Positions 47,450-61,806 of a stretch of DNA of 64,000 bases are shown piece by piece. Position 1 is the stretch's first letter. The number at the start of each line of letters is the position of its first letter. The notes under the pieces are model-generated. The model was not told where the DNA came from. It saw only the letters and a program-made list of their open reading frames with translations, and made no database searches. The stretch comes from Palaemon carinicauda (taxonomy: Eukaryota; Arthropoda; Malacostraca; Decapoda; Palaemonidae): assembly GCF_036898095.1 (NCBI RefSeq), contig NC_090766.1:32509827-32573826 (forward strand), in the 5' to 3' direction. Position numbers and translations under genes: made by a program.

Positions 47450-50400
47450 AGGAAACGGCTAAAACAGTGTGAAAGATTGTACCTAAGAACTCCAACAGGG
47501 AAATAATCCCAGTAAGGAAACTATATGAAATAAGGAAATGGCTTAAACAGTGTAAAAGATTGTACCTAAGGACTCCAACAGGGAAATTATCCCAGTGAGG
47601 AAACGATATGAAATAAGGAAACAGGTAAAACAGTGTAGAAGAATGTACCTAAGGACTCCAACAGGGAAAATATCCCAGTGAGGGAACAATATGAAATAAG
47701 GAAATGGCTAAAACAGTGTAAAAGATTGTACCTAAGGACTCCAACAGGGAAAATATCCCAGTGAGGAAACAATATGAAATAAAGAAACGGCTAAAACAGT
47801 GTGAAAGATTGTGACAAAAGGACTCCAACAGGGAAAATATCCCAGTGAGGAAACAATATGAAATAAGGAAACGGCTAAAACAGTGTAAAAGATTGTACCT
47901 AAGGACTCCAAAAGGGAAATTATCCCAGTGAGGTAACAATATGAAATAAGGAAACGGCTAAAACAGTGTAAAAGATTGTACCTAAGGACTCCAACAGAGA
48001 AAATATCCCAGTGAGGAAAGGCTAATGAAAAAGGAAATGGCTAAAACAGTGTAAAAGATTGTACCTAAGGACTCCAACAGGGAAAATATCCCAGTGAGGA
48101 AACAATATGAAATAAAGAAACGGCTAAAACAGTGTGAAAGATTGTACCAAAGGACTCCAACAGGGATAATATCCCAGTGAGGAAACAATATGAAAAAAGG
48201 AAACGGCTAAAACAGTGTGAAAGATTGTACCAAAGGACTCCAACAGGGAAAATATTCCAGTGAGGGAACAATATGAAATAAGGAAATGGCTAAAACAGTG
48301 TGAAAGATTGTACCAAAGGACTCCAACAGGGAAAATATCCCAGTAAGGAGAATATATGGAATAAGGAAACGGCTAAAACAGTGTGAAAGATTGTACCTAA
48401 GGTCTGCAACAGGGAAAATATCCCAGTGAGGAAACAATATGAAATAAGGAAATGGCTGAAACAGTGTGAAAGATTGTACCTAAGGACTCCAACAGGAAAA
48501 ATATCCCAGTGAGGAAACAATATGAAATAAGGAAATGGCTAAAACAGTGTAAAAGATTGTACCTAAGGACTCCAACAGGGAAAATATCCTAGTGAGGAAA
48601 CAATATGAAATAAGGAAATGGCTAAAACAGTGTAAAAGATTGTACCTAAGGACTCCAACAGGGAAAATATCCCTCTGACGAAACAATGTGAAATAAGGAA
48701 ATGGCTAAAACAGTGTAAAAGATTGTACCAAAGGACTCCAAACGGGAAAATATCCCAGTGAGGAAACAATATGATATAAGGAAATGGCTAAAACAGTGTG
48801 AAAGATTGTACCTAAGAACTCCAACAGGGAAATAATCCCAGTGAGGAAACTATATGAAATAAGGAAATGGCTTAAACAGTGTAAAAGATTGTACCTAAGG
48901 ACTCCAACAGGGAAATTATCCCAGTGAGGAAACAATATGAAATAAGGAAACAGCTAAAACAGTGTAAAAGAATGTACCTAAGGACTCCAACAGGGAAAAT
49001 ATCCCAGTGAGGAAACAATATGAAATAAGGAAATGGCTAAAACAGTGTAAAAGATTGTACCTAAGGACTCCAACAGGGAAAATATCCCAGTGAGGAAACA
49101 ATATGAAATAAAGAAACGGCTAAAACAGTGTGAAAGATTGTGACAAAAGGACTCCAACAGGGAAAATATCCCAGTGAGGAAACAATATGAAATAAGGAAA
49201 CGGCTAAAACAGTGTAAAAGATTGTACCTAAGGACTCCAAAAGGGAAATTATCCCAGTTAGGTAACGATATGAAATAAGGAAACGGCTAAAACAGTGTAA
49301 AAGATTGTACCTAAGGACTCCAACAGAGAAAATATCCCAGTGAGGAAAGGCTATGAAAAAGGAAATGGCTAAAACAGTGTAAAAGATTGTACCTAAGGAC
49401 TCCAACAGGGAAAATATCCCAGTGAGGAAACAATATGAAATAAAGAAACGGCTAAAACAGTGTGAAAGATTGTACCAAAGGACTCCAACAGGGATAATAT
49501 CCCAGTGAGGAAACAATATGAAAAAAGGAAACGGGTAAAACAGTGTGAAAGATTGTACCAAAGGACTCCAACAGGGAAAATATCCCAGTGAGGGAACAAT
49601 ATGAAATAAGGAAATGGCTAAAACAGTGTGAAAGATTGTACCAAAGGACTCCAACAGGGAAAATATCCCAGTAAGGAAAATATATGGAATAAGGAAACGG
49701 CTAAAACAGTGTGAAAGATTGCACCAAAGAAAACAAACAGGGAAAACATCCCAGTGAGGAAACAATATTTAATAAGGGAATGGCCAAACAGTGTGAAAGA
49801 TTGTACCTAAGGACTCCAACAGGGAAAATATCCCAGTGAGGAAAGAATATGAAATAAGGAAATGGCTAAAACAGTGTGAAAGATTGTACCTAAGGACTCC
49901 AACAGGAAAAATATCCCAGTGAGGAAACAATATGAAATAAGGAAATGGCTAAAACAGTGTAAAAGATCGTACCTAAGGACTCCAACGGGGAAAATATCCT
50001 AGTGAGGAAACAATATGAAATAAGGAAATGGCTAAAACAGTGTGAAAGATTGTACCTAAGGACTCCAACAGGGAAAATATCCTAGTGAGGAAACAATATG
50101 AAATAAGGAAATGGCTAAAACAGTGTAAAAGATTGTACCGAAGGACTCCAACAGGGAAAATATCCCTCTGACGAAACAATGTGAAATAAGGAAATGGCTG
50201 AACCAGTGTAAAAGATTGTACCAAAGGACTCCAAACGGGAAAATATCCCAGTGAGGAAACAATATGATATAAGGAAATGGCTAAAACAGTGTGAAAGATT
50301 GTACCTAAGAACTCCAACAGGGAAATAATCCCAGTGAGGAAACTATATGAAATAAGGAATGGCTTAAACAGTGTAAAAGATTGTACCTAAGGACTCCAAC

Positions 50401-51630
50401 AGGGAAATTATCCCAGTGAGGAAACAATATGAAATAAGGAAACAGCTAAAACAGTGTAAAAGAATGTACCTAAGGACTCCAACAGGGAAAATATCCCAGT
50501 GAGGAAACAATATGAAATAAGGAAATGGCTAAAACAGTGTAAAAGATTGTACCTAAGGACTCCAACAGGGAAAATATCCCAGTGAGGAAACAATATGAAA
50601 TAAAGAAACGGCTAAAACAGTGTGAAAGATTGTGACAAAAGGACTCCAACAGGGAAAATATCCCAGTGAGGAAACAATATGAAATAAGGAAACGGCTAAA
50701 ACAGTGTGAAGATTGTACCTAAGGACTCCAAAAGGGAAATTATCCCAGTTAGGTAACGATATGAAATAAGGAAACGGCTAAAACAGTGTAAAAGATTGTA
50801 CCTAAGGACTCCAACAGAGAAAATATCCCAGTGAGGAAAGGCTATGAAAAAGGAAATGGCTAAAACAGTGTAAAAGATTGTACCTAAGGACTCCAACAGG
50901 GAAAATATCCCAGTGAGGAAACAATATGAAATAAAGAAACGGCTAAAACAGTGTGAAAGATTGTACCAAAGGACTCCAACAGGGATAATATCCCAGTGAG
51001 GAAACAATATGAAAAAAGGAAACGGGTAAAACAGTGTGAAAGATTGTACCAAAGGACTCCAACAGGGAAAATATCCCAGTGAGGAACAATATGAAATAAG
51101 GAAATGGCTAAAACAGTGTGAAAGATTGTACCAAAGGACTCCAACAGGGAAAATATCCCAGTAAGGAAAATATATGGAATAAGGAAACGGCTAAAACAGT
51201 GTGAAAGATTGCACCAAAGAAAACAAACAGGGAAAACATCCCAGTGAGGAAACAATATTTAATAAGGGAATGGCCAAACAGTGTGAAAGATTGTACCTAA
51301 GGACTCCAACAGGGAAAATATCCCAGTGAGGAAAGAATATGAAATAAGGAAATGGCTAAAACAGTGTGAAAGATTGTACCTAAGGACTCCAACAGGAAAA
51401 ATATCCCAGTGAGGAAACAATATGAAATAAGGAAATGGCTAAAACAGTGTAAAAGATTGTACCTAAGGACTCCAACAGGGAAAATATCCTAGTGAGGAAA
51501 CAATATGAAATAAGGAAATGGCTAAAACAGTGTAAAAGATTGTACCTAAGGACTCCAACAGGGAAAATATCCCTCTGACGAAACAATGTGAAATAAGGAA
51601 ATGGCTAAAACAGTGTAAAAGATTGTACCT
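47450..51630. repeat. Satellite block B, tandem 16- to 18-mers
   Basis: A pattern marked by TGACAAAAGGACTCC, AGAGAAAATATCCCAGTGAG plus GAAAGGCTATG, and AAAATATATGGAATAAGG units occurs three times: around 47810-48365, 49140-49690 and 50630-51185. Offsets are about 1328 bp (16 x 83) and about 1490 bp (18 x 83, minus small deletions). A partial further copy (ATCCCTCTGACGAAACAATG units) runs to about 51630. Confidence 0.78.
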
Positions 51631-51739
51631 AAGGACTTCAACAGGAAAAATATCCCAGTGAGGAGACAATATAAAATAAGGAAATGGCTAAAACAGTGTA
51701 AAAGATTATACCTAAGGACTCCAACAGGAAAAATATCCC

Positions 51740-54700
51740 AGTGAGGAAACAATATGATATAAGGAAACGGCTAAAACAGTTTGAAAGATTGTACCAAAGC
51801 ACTCCAACAGGGAAAATATCCCAGTGAGGAAACAATATGAAATAAGGAAATTTCTAAAACAGTGTGAAAGATTGTACCTAAGGACTCCAACAAGGAAAAT
51901 ATCCCAGTGAGGAAACAATATGGAATAAGAAAATGGCTAAAACAGTGTGAAATATTGTACCAAAGGACTCCAACAGGGAAAATATCATAGTCAGGAAACA
52001 ATATGAAATAAGGAAATGGCTAAAACAGTGTAGAAGATTGTACCTAGGGACTCCAACAGGGAAAATATCCCTGTGACGAAACAATGTGAAATAAGGAAAT
52101 GGCTAAAACAGTGTGAAAGATTGTACCAAAGGACTCCAACAGGGAAAATATCCCAGTGAGGAAACAATATGAAATAAGGAAACGGCTAAAACAGTGTGAA
52201 AGATTGTACCTAATGACTCCAACAGGGAAATTATCCCAGTGAGTAAACAATATGAAATAAGAAAACAGCTAAAATAGTGTGAAAGATTGTACCAAAGGAC
52301 TCCAACAGGGAAAATATCCTAGTGAAAAAACAATATGAAATAAGGAAACGGCTAAAACAGTGTGAAATATTGTACCAAAGGACTCAAAACGGGAAAATAT
52401 CCCAGTAAGGAAAGAATATGAAATAAGGAAACGGCTAAAACAGTGTGAAAAATTGTACCAAATAACTCCAACAGGGAATATATCCCAGTTTGGAAACAAT
52501 ATGAAATAAGGAAATGGCAAAAATACTGTGAAAGATTGTACCAAAGGACTCCAACAGGGAAAATATCCCAGTGAGGAAACAATATGAAATAAGGAAACGG
52601 CTAAAACAGTGTGAAGGATTGTACGAAGGACTCCAACAGGGAAAATATCCCAGTAAGGAAACAATATGATATAAGGAAACGGCTAAAACAGTGTACAAGA
52701 TTGTACATAAGGACTCCAACAGGAAAAATATCCGAGTAAGGAAACAATATGAAATAAGGAAATGGCTAAAACAGTGTAAAAGATTGTACCTAAGGACTCC
52801 AACAAGGAAAATATCTCATTGACGAAACAATGTTAAATAAGGAAATGGCTAAAACAGTGTACAAGATTGTACATAAGGACTCCAACAGGAAAAATATCCG
52901 AGTGAGGAAACAATATGAAATAAGGAAATGGCTAAAACAGTGTAAAAGATTGTACCTAAGGACTCCAACAGGGAAAATATCCTAATGACAAAACAATATG
53001 ATATAAGGAAACGGCTAAAACAGTGTGAAAGATTGTACCAAAGGACTCCAACAGGGAAAATATCTCGGTGACGAAACAATGTGGAATAAGGAAATGGCTA
53101 AAACAGTGTGAAAGATTGTACCAAAGGACTCCAACAGGGAAAATATCATAGTCAGGAAACAATATGAAATAAGGAAATGGCTAAAACAGTGTAGAAGATT
53201 GTACCTAGGGACTCCAACAGGGAAAATATCCCTGTGACGAAACAATGTGAAATAAGGAAATGGCTAAAACAGTGTAAAAGATTGTACCTAAGGACTCCAA
53301 CAGGGAAAATATCCTAGTGAGGAAACAATATGAAATAAGGAAATGGCTAAAACAGTGTAAAAGATTGTACCTAAGGACTCCAACAGGGAAAATATCCCTC
53401 TGACGAAACAATGTGAAATAAGGAAATGGCTAAAACAATGTAAAAGATTGTACCTAAGGACTTCAACAGGAAAAATATCCCAGTGAGGAGACAATATAAA
53501 ATAAGGAAATGGCTAAAACAGTGTAAAAGATTATACCTAAGGACTCCAACAGGAAAAATATCCCAGTAAGGAAACAATATGATATAAGGAAACGGCTAAA
53601 ACAGTTTGAAAGATTGTACCAAAGCACTCCAACAGGAAAATATCCCAGTGAGGAAACAATATGAAATAAGGAAATTTCTAAAACAGTGTGAAAGATTGTA
53701 CCTAAGGACTCCAACAAGGAAAATATCCCAGTGAGGAAACAATATGGAATAAGAAAATGGCTAAAACAGTGTGAAATATTGTACCAAAGGACTCCAACAG
53801 GGAAAATATCATAGTCAGGAAACAATATGAAATAAGGAAATGGCTAAAACAGTGTAGAAGATTGTACCTAGGGACTCCAACAGGGAAAATATCCCTGTGA
53901 CGAAACAATGTGAAATAAGGAAATGGCTAAAACAGTGTGAAAGATTGTACCAAAGGACTCCAACAGGGAAAATATCCCAGTGAGGAAACAATATGAAATA
54001 AGGAAACGGCTAAAACAGTGTGAAAGATTGTACCTAATGACTCCAACAGGGAAATTATCCCAGTGAGTAAACAATATGAAATAAGAAAACAGCTAAAATA
54101 GTGTGAAAGATTGTACCAAAGGACTCCAACAGGGAAAATATCCTAGTGAAAAAACAATATGAAATAATGAAATGGCTAAAATACTGTGAAAGATTGTACC
54201 AAAGGACTCCAACAGGGAAAATATCCCAGTGAGGAAACAATATGAAATAAGGAAACGGCTAAAACAGTGTGAAAGATTGTACCAAAGGACTCCAACAGGG
54301 AAAATATCCCAGTGAGGAAACAATATGAAATAAGGAAATGGCAAAAATACTGTGAAAGATTGTACCAAAGGACTCCAACAGGGAAAATATCCCAGTGAGG
54401 AAACAATATGAAATAAGGAAACGGCTAAAACAGTGTGAAAGATTGTACGAAGGACTCCAACAGGGAAAATATCCCAGTGAGGAAACAATATGAAATAAGG
54501 AAATGGCTAAAATACTGTGAAAGATTGTACCAAAGGACTCCAACAGGGAAAATATCCCAATGAGGAAAATATATGAAATAAGGAAACGGCTAAAACAGTG
54601 TGAGAGATTGTACCAAAGAAAACCAACAGGGAAAACATCCCAGTGAGGAAACAATATTTAATAAGGGAATGGCCAAACAGTGTGAAAGATTGTACCTAAC

Positions 54701-56030
54701 GACCCCAACAGGGATAATGTCCCAGTGAGGAAAGAATATGAAATAAGGTAATGGCTAAAACAGTGTGAAAGATTGTACCTAAGGACTCCAACAGGGAAAA
54801 TATCCCAGTGAGGAAACAATATGAAATAAGGAAATGGCTAAAACAGTGTAAAAGATTGTACCTAAGGACTCCAACAGGAAAAATATCTCAGTGACGAAAC
54901 AATGTGAAATAAGGAAATGGCTAAAACAGTGTGAAAGATTGTACCTAAGGACTCCAACAGGGAAAATATCCCAGAGAGGAAACAATATGATATAAGGAAA
55001 CGGCTAAAACAGTGTAAAGATTGTACATAAGGACTCCAACAGGAAAAATATCCGAGTAAGGAAACAATATGAAATAAGGAAATGGCTAAAACAGTGTAAA
55101 AGATTGTACCTAAGGACTCCAACAAGGAAAATATCTCATTGACGAAACAATGTTAAATAAGGAAATGGCTAAAACAGTGTACAAGATTGTACATAAGGAC
55201 TCCAACAGTAAAAATATCCGAGTGAGGAAACAATATGAAATAAGGAAATGGCTAAAACAGTGTAAAAGATTGTACCTAAGGACTCCAACAGGGAAAATAT
55301 CCTAGTGACAAAACAATATGATATAAGGAAACGGCTAAAACAGTGTGAAAGATTGTACCAAAGGACTCCAACAGGGAAAATATCTCGGTGACGAAACAAT
55401 GTGGAATAAGGAAATGGCTAAAACAGTGTGAAAGATTGTACCAAAGGACTCCAACAGGGAAAACATCCCAGTGAGGATACAATATGATATAAGGAAATGG
55501 CTAAAACTGTGTGAAAGACTGTACGAAATGACTCCAACAGGGAAAATAGCCCAGTGAGGAAAAAATATGAAATAAAGAAACGGCTAAAACAGTGTGAACG
55601 ATTGTACCAAATGGCTTCAAATGGGAAAATAGCTCAATGAGGAAAAAATATGAAATACGGAAACGGTTAAAACAGTGCAAAAGATTGTACTTATGGACTC
55701 CAACAGGGAAAACATCCCAGTGAGGAAATAAGGAGAAGGCTAGAACAGTGTTAAAGTTTATACCTAAGGACTCCAACAGGGAAAATATACCAGTGAGGAA
55801 AGAATATGAAATAAGGAAATGGCTAAAACAGTGTGAAAGATTGTACCAAAGGACTCCAACAGTGAAAATATCCCTGTGATGAAAGGATATGATATAAGGA
55901 AACGGCTAAAACAGTGTGAAATATTGTACCAAAGGACTCCAACAAGGAAAACATCCCAGTGAGGAAACAATATGAAATAATGAAATGGCTAAAAAAGTGT
56001 TAAAGATTGTACCAAAGGACTCCAACAGAA
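51740..56030. repeat. Satellite block C1, repeated at 57513-61806
   Basis: About 4.3 kb recurs 5773-5775 bp downstream with the same order of unusual units (for example the short unit with GGAAATAAGGAGAAGGCTAG at about 55724 and 61499). Inside it, 51712-52250 resembles 53537-54074 at an offset of about 1824 bp (22 units), so block C contains its own 22-mer duplication. Confidence 0.85.
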
Positions 56031-57512
56031 AACATCCCAGTGAGGAAACAATATGAAATAAGGAAACGGCAGAACAGTGTAAACGATTGTACCAAAGGAC
56101 TCCAACAGGGAAAATATCCCAGTGAGGAAACAATATGAAATAAGGAAACGGCTAGAACAGTGTGAAAGATTGTACCAAAGGAGTCCAACAGGGAAAATAT
56201 CCCAGTGAGGAAAGATATGAAATAAGGAAACGGCTAGAACAGTGTGAAAGATTGTACCAAAGGACTCCAACAGGGAAAATATCCCAGTGAGGAAACAAGG
56301 AAACGGCTAGAACAGTGTGAAAGATTCTACCAAAGGACTCCAACAGGGAAAATATCCCAGTGAGGAAAGGATATGAAATAAGGAAACGGCTAGAACAGTG
56401 TGAAAGATTGTACCAAAGGACTCCAACAGGGAAAATATCCCAGTGAGGAAAGATATGAAATAAGGAAACATCTAGAACAGTGTGAAAGATTGTACCAAAG
56501 GACTCCAACAGGGAAAATATCCCAGTGAGGAAAGATATGAAATAAGGAAACGGCAGAATAGTGTGAAAGATTGTACCAAAGGACTCCAACAGGAAAATAT
56601 CCCAGTGAGGAAAGGATATGAAATAAGAAAATGGCTAGAACAGTGTAAAAGATTGTACCTAAGGGTTCCAACAGGGAAAATATCCCAGTGGAAACAATAT
56701 GAAATAAGAAATGGCTGAACAGTGTGAAAGATTGTACCAAAGGACTCCAACAGGGAAAATATCCCAGTGAGAAACAATATGAAATAAGGAAACGGCTAAA
56801 ACAGTGTGAAAGATTGTACCAAAGGACTCCAACAGGGAAAATATCCCAGTGAGGAAACAATATGAAATAAGGAAATGGGCTAAAACAGTGTGAAAGATTG
56901 TACCAAAGGACTCCAACAGGGAAAATATCCCAGTGAGGAAAATATATGAAATAAGGAAATGGGCTAAAACAGTGTGAAAGATTGTACCAAAGGACTCCAA
57001 CAGGGAAAATATCCCAGTGAGGAAAATATATGAAATAAGGAAACAGCTAGAACAGTGTGAAAGATTGTACCAAAGGACTCCAACAGGGAAAACATCCCAG
57101 TGAGGAAACAATATGAAATAAGGAAATGGCTAGAACAGTGTGAAAGATTGTACCTAAGGACTCCAACAGGGAAAATATCCCAGTGAGGAAACAATATGAA
57201 ATAAGGAAATGGCTAAAACAGTGTGAAAGATTGTACCTAAGGACTCCAACAGGGAAAATATCCCAGTGAGGAAACAATATGAAATAAGGAAATGGCTAAA
57301 ACAGTGTGAAAGATTGTACCTAAGGACTCCAACAGGAAAATATCCCAGTGAGGAAACAATATGGAAATAAGGAAATGGCTAAAACAGTGTAAAAGATTTT
57401 ACCTAAGGACTCCAACAGGAAAAATATCCAGTGAGGAAACAATATGAAATAAGGAAATAGCTAAAACAGTGTAAAGATTGTTCCTAAGGACTCCAACAGG
57501 GAAAATATCCCA

Positions 57513-60500
57513 GTGAGGAAACAATATGATACAAGGAAACGGCTTAAAACAGTGTGAAAGATTGTACCAAAGCACTCCAACAGGGAAAATATCCCAGTGA
57601 GGAAACAATATGAAATAAGGAAATTTCTAAAACAGTGTGAAAGATTGTACCTAAGGACTCCAACAAGGAAAATATCCCAGTGAGGAAACAATATGAAATA
57701 AGGAAATGGCTAAAACAGTGTGAAAGATTGTACCAAAGGACTCCAACAGGGAAAATATCATAGTCAGGAAACAATATGAAATAAGGAAATGGCTAAAACA
57801 GTGTAGAAGATTGTACCTAGGGACTCCAACAGGGAAAATATCCCAGTGACGAAACAATGTGAAATAAGGAAATGGCTAAAACAGTGTGAAAGATTGTACC
57901 AAAGGACTCCAACAGGGAAAATATCCCAGTGAGGAAACAATATGAAATAAGGAAACGGCTAAAACAGTGTGAAAGATTGTACCTAATGACTCCAACAGGG
58001 AAATTATCCCAGTGAGTAAACAATATGAAATAAGAAAACAGCTAAAATAGTGTGAAAGATTGTACCAAAGGACTCCAACAGGGAAAATATCCTAGTGAAA
58101 AAACAATATGAAATAAGGAAACGGCTAAAACAGTGTGAAATATTGTACCAAAGGACTCAAAACGGGAAAATATCCCAGTAAGGAAAGAATATGAAATAAG
58201 GAAACGGCTAAAACAGTGTGAAAAATTGTACCAAATAACTCCAACAGGGAATATATCCCAGTTTGGAAACAATATGAAATAAGGAAATGGCAAAAATACT
58301 GTGAAAGATTGTACCAAAGGACTCCAACAGGGAAAATATCCCAGTGAGGAAACAATATGAAATAAGGAAACGGCTAAAACAGTGTGAAGGATTGTACGAA
58401 GGACTCCAACAGGGAAAATATCCCAGTAAGGAAACAATATGATATAAGGAAACGGCTAAAACAGTGTACAAGATTGTACATAAGGACTCCAACAGGAAAA
58501 ATATCCGAGTAAGGAAACAATATGAAATAAGGAAATGGCTAAAACAGTGTAAAAGATTGTACCTAAGGACTCCAACAAGGAAAATATCTCATTGACGAAA
58601 CAATGTTAAATAAGGAAATGGCTAAAACAGTGTACAAGATTGTACATAAGGACTCCAACAGGAAAAATATCCGAGTGAGGAAACAATATGAAATAAGGAA
58701 ATGGCTAAAACAGTGTAAAAGATTGTACCTAAGGACTCCAACAGGGAAAATATCCTAATGACAAAACAATATGATATAAGGAAACGGCTAAAACAGTGTG
58801 AAAGATTGTACCAAAGGACTCCAACAGGGAAAATATCTCGGTGACGAAACAATGTGGAATAAGGAAATGGCTAAAACAGTGTGAAAGATTGTATCAAAGG
58901 ACTCCAACAGGGAAAATATCATAGTCAGGAAACAATATGAAATAAGGAAATGGCTAAAACAGTGTAGAAGATTGTACCTAGGGACTCCAACAGGGAAAAT
59001 ATCCCTGTGACGAAACAATGTGAAATAAGGAAATGGCTAAAACAGTGTAAAAGATTGTACCTAAGGACTCCAACAGGGAAAATATCCTAGTGAGGAAACA
59101 ATATGAAATAAGGAAATGGCTAAAACAGTGTAAAAGATTGTACCTAAGGACTCCAACAGGGAAAATATCCCTCTGACGAAACAATGTGAAATAAGGAAAT
59201 GGCTAAAACAATGTAAAAGATTGTACCTAAGGACTTCAACAGGAAAAATATCCCAGTGAGGAGACAATATAAAATAAGGAAATGGCTAAAACAGTGTAAA
59301 AGATTATACCTAAGGACTCCAACAGGAAAAATATCCCAGTAAGGAAACAATATGATATAAGGAAACGGCTAAAACAGTTTGAAAGATTGTACCAAAGCAC
59401 TCCAACAGAGAAAATATCCCAGTGAGGAAACAATATGAAATAAGGAAATTTCTAAAACAGTGTGAAAGATTGTACCTAAGGACTCCAACAAGGAAAATAT
59501 CCCAGTGAGGAAACAATATGGAATAAGAAAATGGCTAAAACAGTGTGAAATATTGTACCAAAGGACTCCAACAGGGAAAATATCATAGTCAGGAAACAAT
59601 ATGAAATAAGGAAATGGCTAAAACAGTGTAGAAGATTGTACCTAGGGACTCCAACAGGGAAAATATCCCTGTGACGAAACAATGTGAAATAAGGAAATGG
59701 CTAAAACAGTGTGAAAGATTGTACCAAAGGACTCCAACAGGGAAAATATCCCAGTGAGGAAACAATATGAAATAAGGAAACGGCTAAAACAGTGTGAAAG
59801 ATTGTACCTAATGACTCCAACAGGGAAATTATCCCAGTGAGTAAACAATATGAAATAAGAAAACAGCTAAAATAGTGTGAAAGATTGTACCAAAGGACTC
59901 CAACAGGGAAAATATCCTAGTGAAAAAACAATATGAAATAATGAAATGGCTAAAATACTGTGAAAGATTGTACAAAAGGACTCCAACAGGGAAAATATCC
60001 CAGTGAGGAAACAATATGAAATAAGGAAACGGCTAAAACAGTGTGAAAGATTGTACCAAAGGACTCCAACAGGGAAAATATCCCAGTGAGGAAACAATAT
60101 GAAATAAGGAAATGGCAAAAATACTGTGAAAGATTGTACCAAAGGACTCCAACAGGGAAAATATCCCAGTGAGGAAACAATATGAAATAAGGAAACGGCT
60201 AAAACAGTGTGAAAGATTGTACGAAGGACTCCAACAGGGAAAATATCCCAGTGAGGAAACAATATGAAATAAGGAAATGGCTAAAATACTGTGAAAGATT
60301 GTACCAAAGGACTCCAACAGGGAAAATATCCCAATGAGGAAAATATATGAAATAAGGAAACGGCTAAAACAGTGTGAGAGATTGTACCAAAGAAAACCAA
60401 CAGGGAAAACATCCCAGTGAGGAAACAATATTTAATAAGGGAATGGCCAAACAGTGTGAAAGATTGTACCTAACGACCCCAACAGGGATAATGTCCCAGT

Positions 60501-61806
60501 GAGGAAAGAATATGAAATAAGGTAATGGCTAAAACAGTGTGAAAGATTGTACCTAAGGAATCCAACAGGGAAAATATCCCAGTGAGGAAACAATATGAAA
60601 TAAGGAAATGGCTAAAACAGTGTAAAAGATTGTACCTAAGGACTCCAACAGGAAAAATATCTCAGTGACGAAACAATGTGAAATAAGGAAATGGCTAAAA
60701 CAGTGTGAAAGATTGTACCTAAGGACTCCAACAGGGAAAATATCCCAGAGAGGAAACAATATGATATAAGGAAACGGCTAAAACAGTGTATAAGATTGTA
60801 CATAAGGACTCCAACAGGAAAAATATCCGAGTAAGGAAACAATATGAAATAAGGAAATGGCTAAAACAGTGTAAAAGATTGTACCTAAGCACTCCAACAA
60901 GGAAAATATCTCATTGACGAAACAATGTTAAATAAGGAAATGGCTAAAACAGTGTACAAGATTGTACATAAGGACTCCAACAGTAAAAATATCCGAGTGA
61001 GGAAACAATATGAAATAAGGAAATGGCTAAAACAGTGTAAAAGATTGTACCTAAGGACTCCAACAGGGAAAATATCCTAGTGACAAAACAATATGATATA
61101 AGGAAACGGCTAAAACAGTGTGAAAGATTGTACCAAAGGACTCCAACAGGGAAAATATCTCGGTGACGAAACAATGTGGAATAAGGAAATGGCTAAAACA
61201 GTGTGAAAGATTGTACCAAAGGACTCCAACAGGGAAAACATCCCAGTGAGGATACAATATGATATAAGGAAATGGCTAAAACTGTGTGAAAGACTGTACG
61301 AAATGACTCCAACAGGGAAAATAGCCCAGTGAGGAAAAAATATGAAATAAAGAAACGGCTAAAACAGTGTGAACGATTGTACCAAATGGCTTCAAATGGG
61401 AAAATAGCTCAATGAGGAAAAAATATGAAATACGGAAACGGTTAAAACAGTGCAAAAGATTGTACTTATGGACTCCAACAGGGAAAACATCCCAGTGAGG
61501 AAATAAGGAGAAGGCTAGAACAGTGTTAAAGTTTATACCTAAGGACTCCAACAGGGAAAATATACCAGTGAGGAAAGAATATGAAATAAGGAAATGGCTA
61601 AAACAGTGTGAAAGATTGTACCAAAGGACTCCAACAGTGAAAATATCCCTGTGATGAAAGGATATGATATAAGGAAACGGCTAAAACAGTGTGAAATATT
61701 GTACCAAAGGACTCCAACAAGGAAAACATCCCAGTGAGGAAACAATATGAAATAATGAAATGGCTAAAAAAGTGTTAAAGATTGTACCAAAGGACTCCAA
61801 CAGCGA
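57513..61806. repeat. Satellite block C2, second copy of C1
   Basis: Follows C1 unit for unit with small indels that shift the offset from 5773 to 5775. It diverges after about 61806, where C1 has a short CAACAGAAAACATCC unit and C2 has CAACAGCGAAAACATCC and then a shortened unit. Confidence 0.85.
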
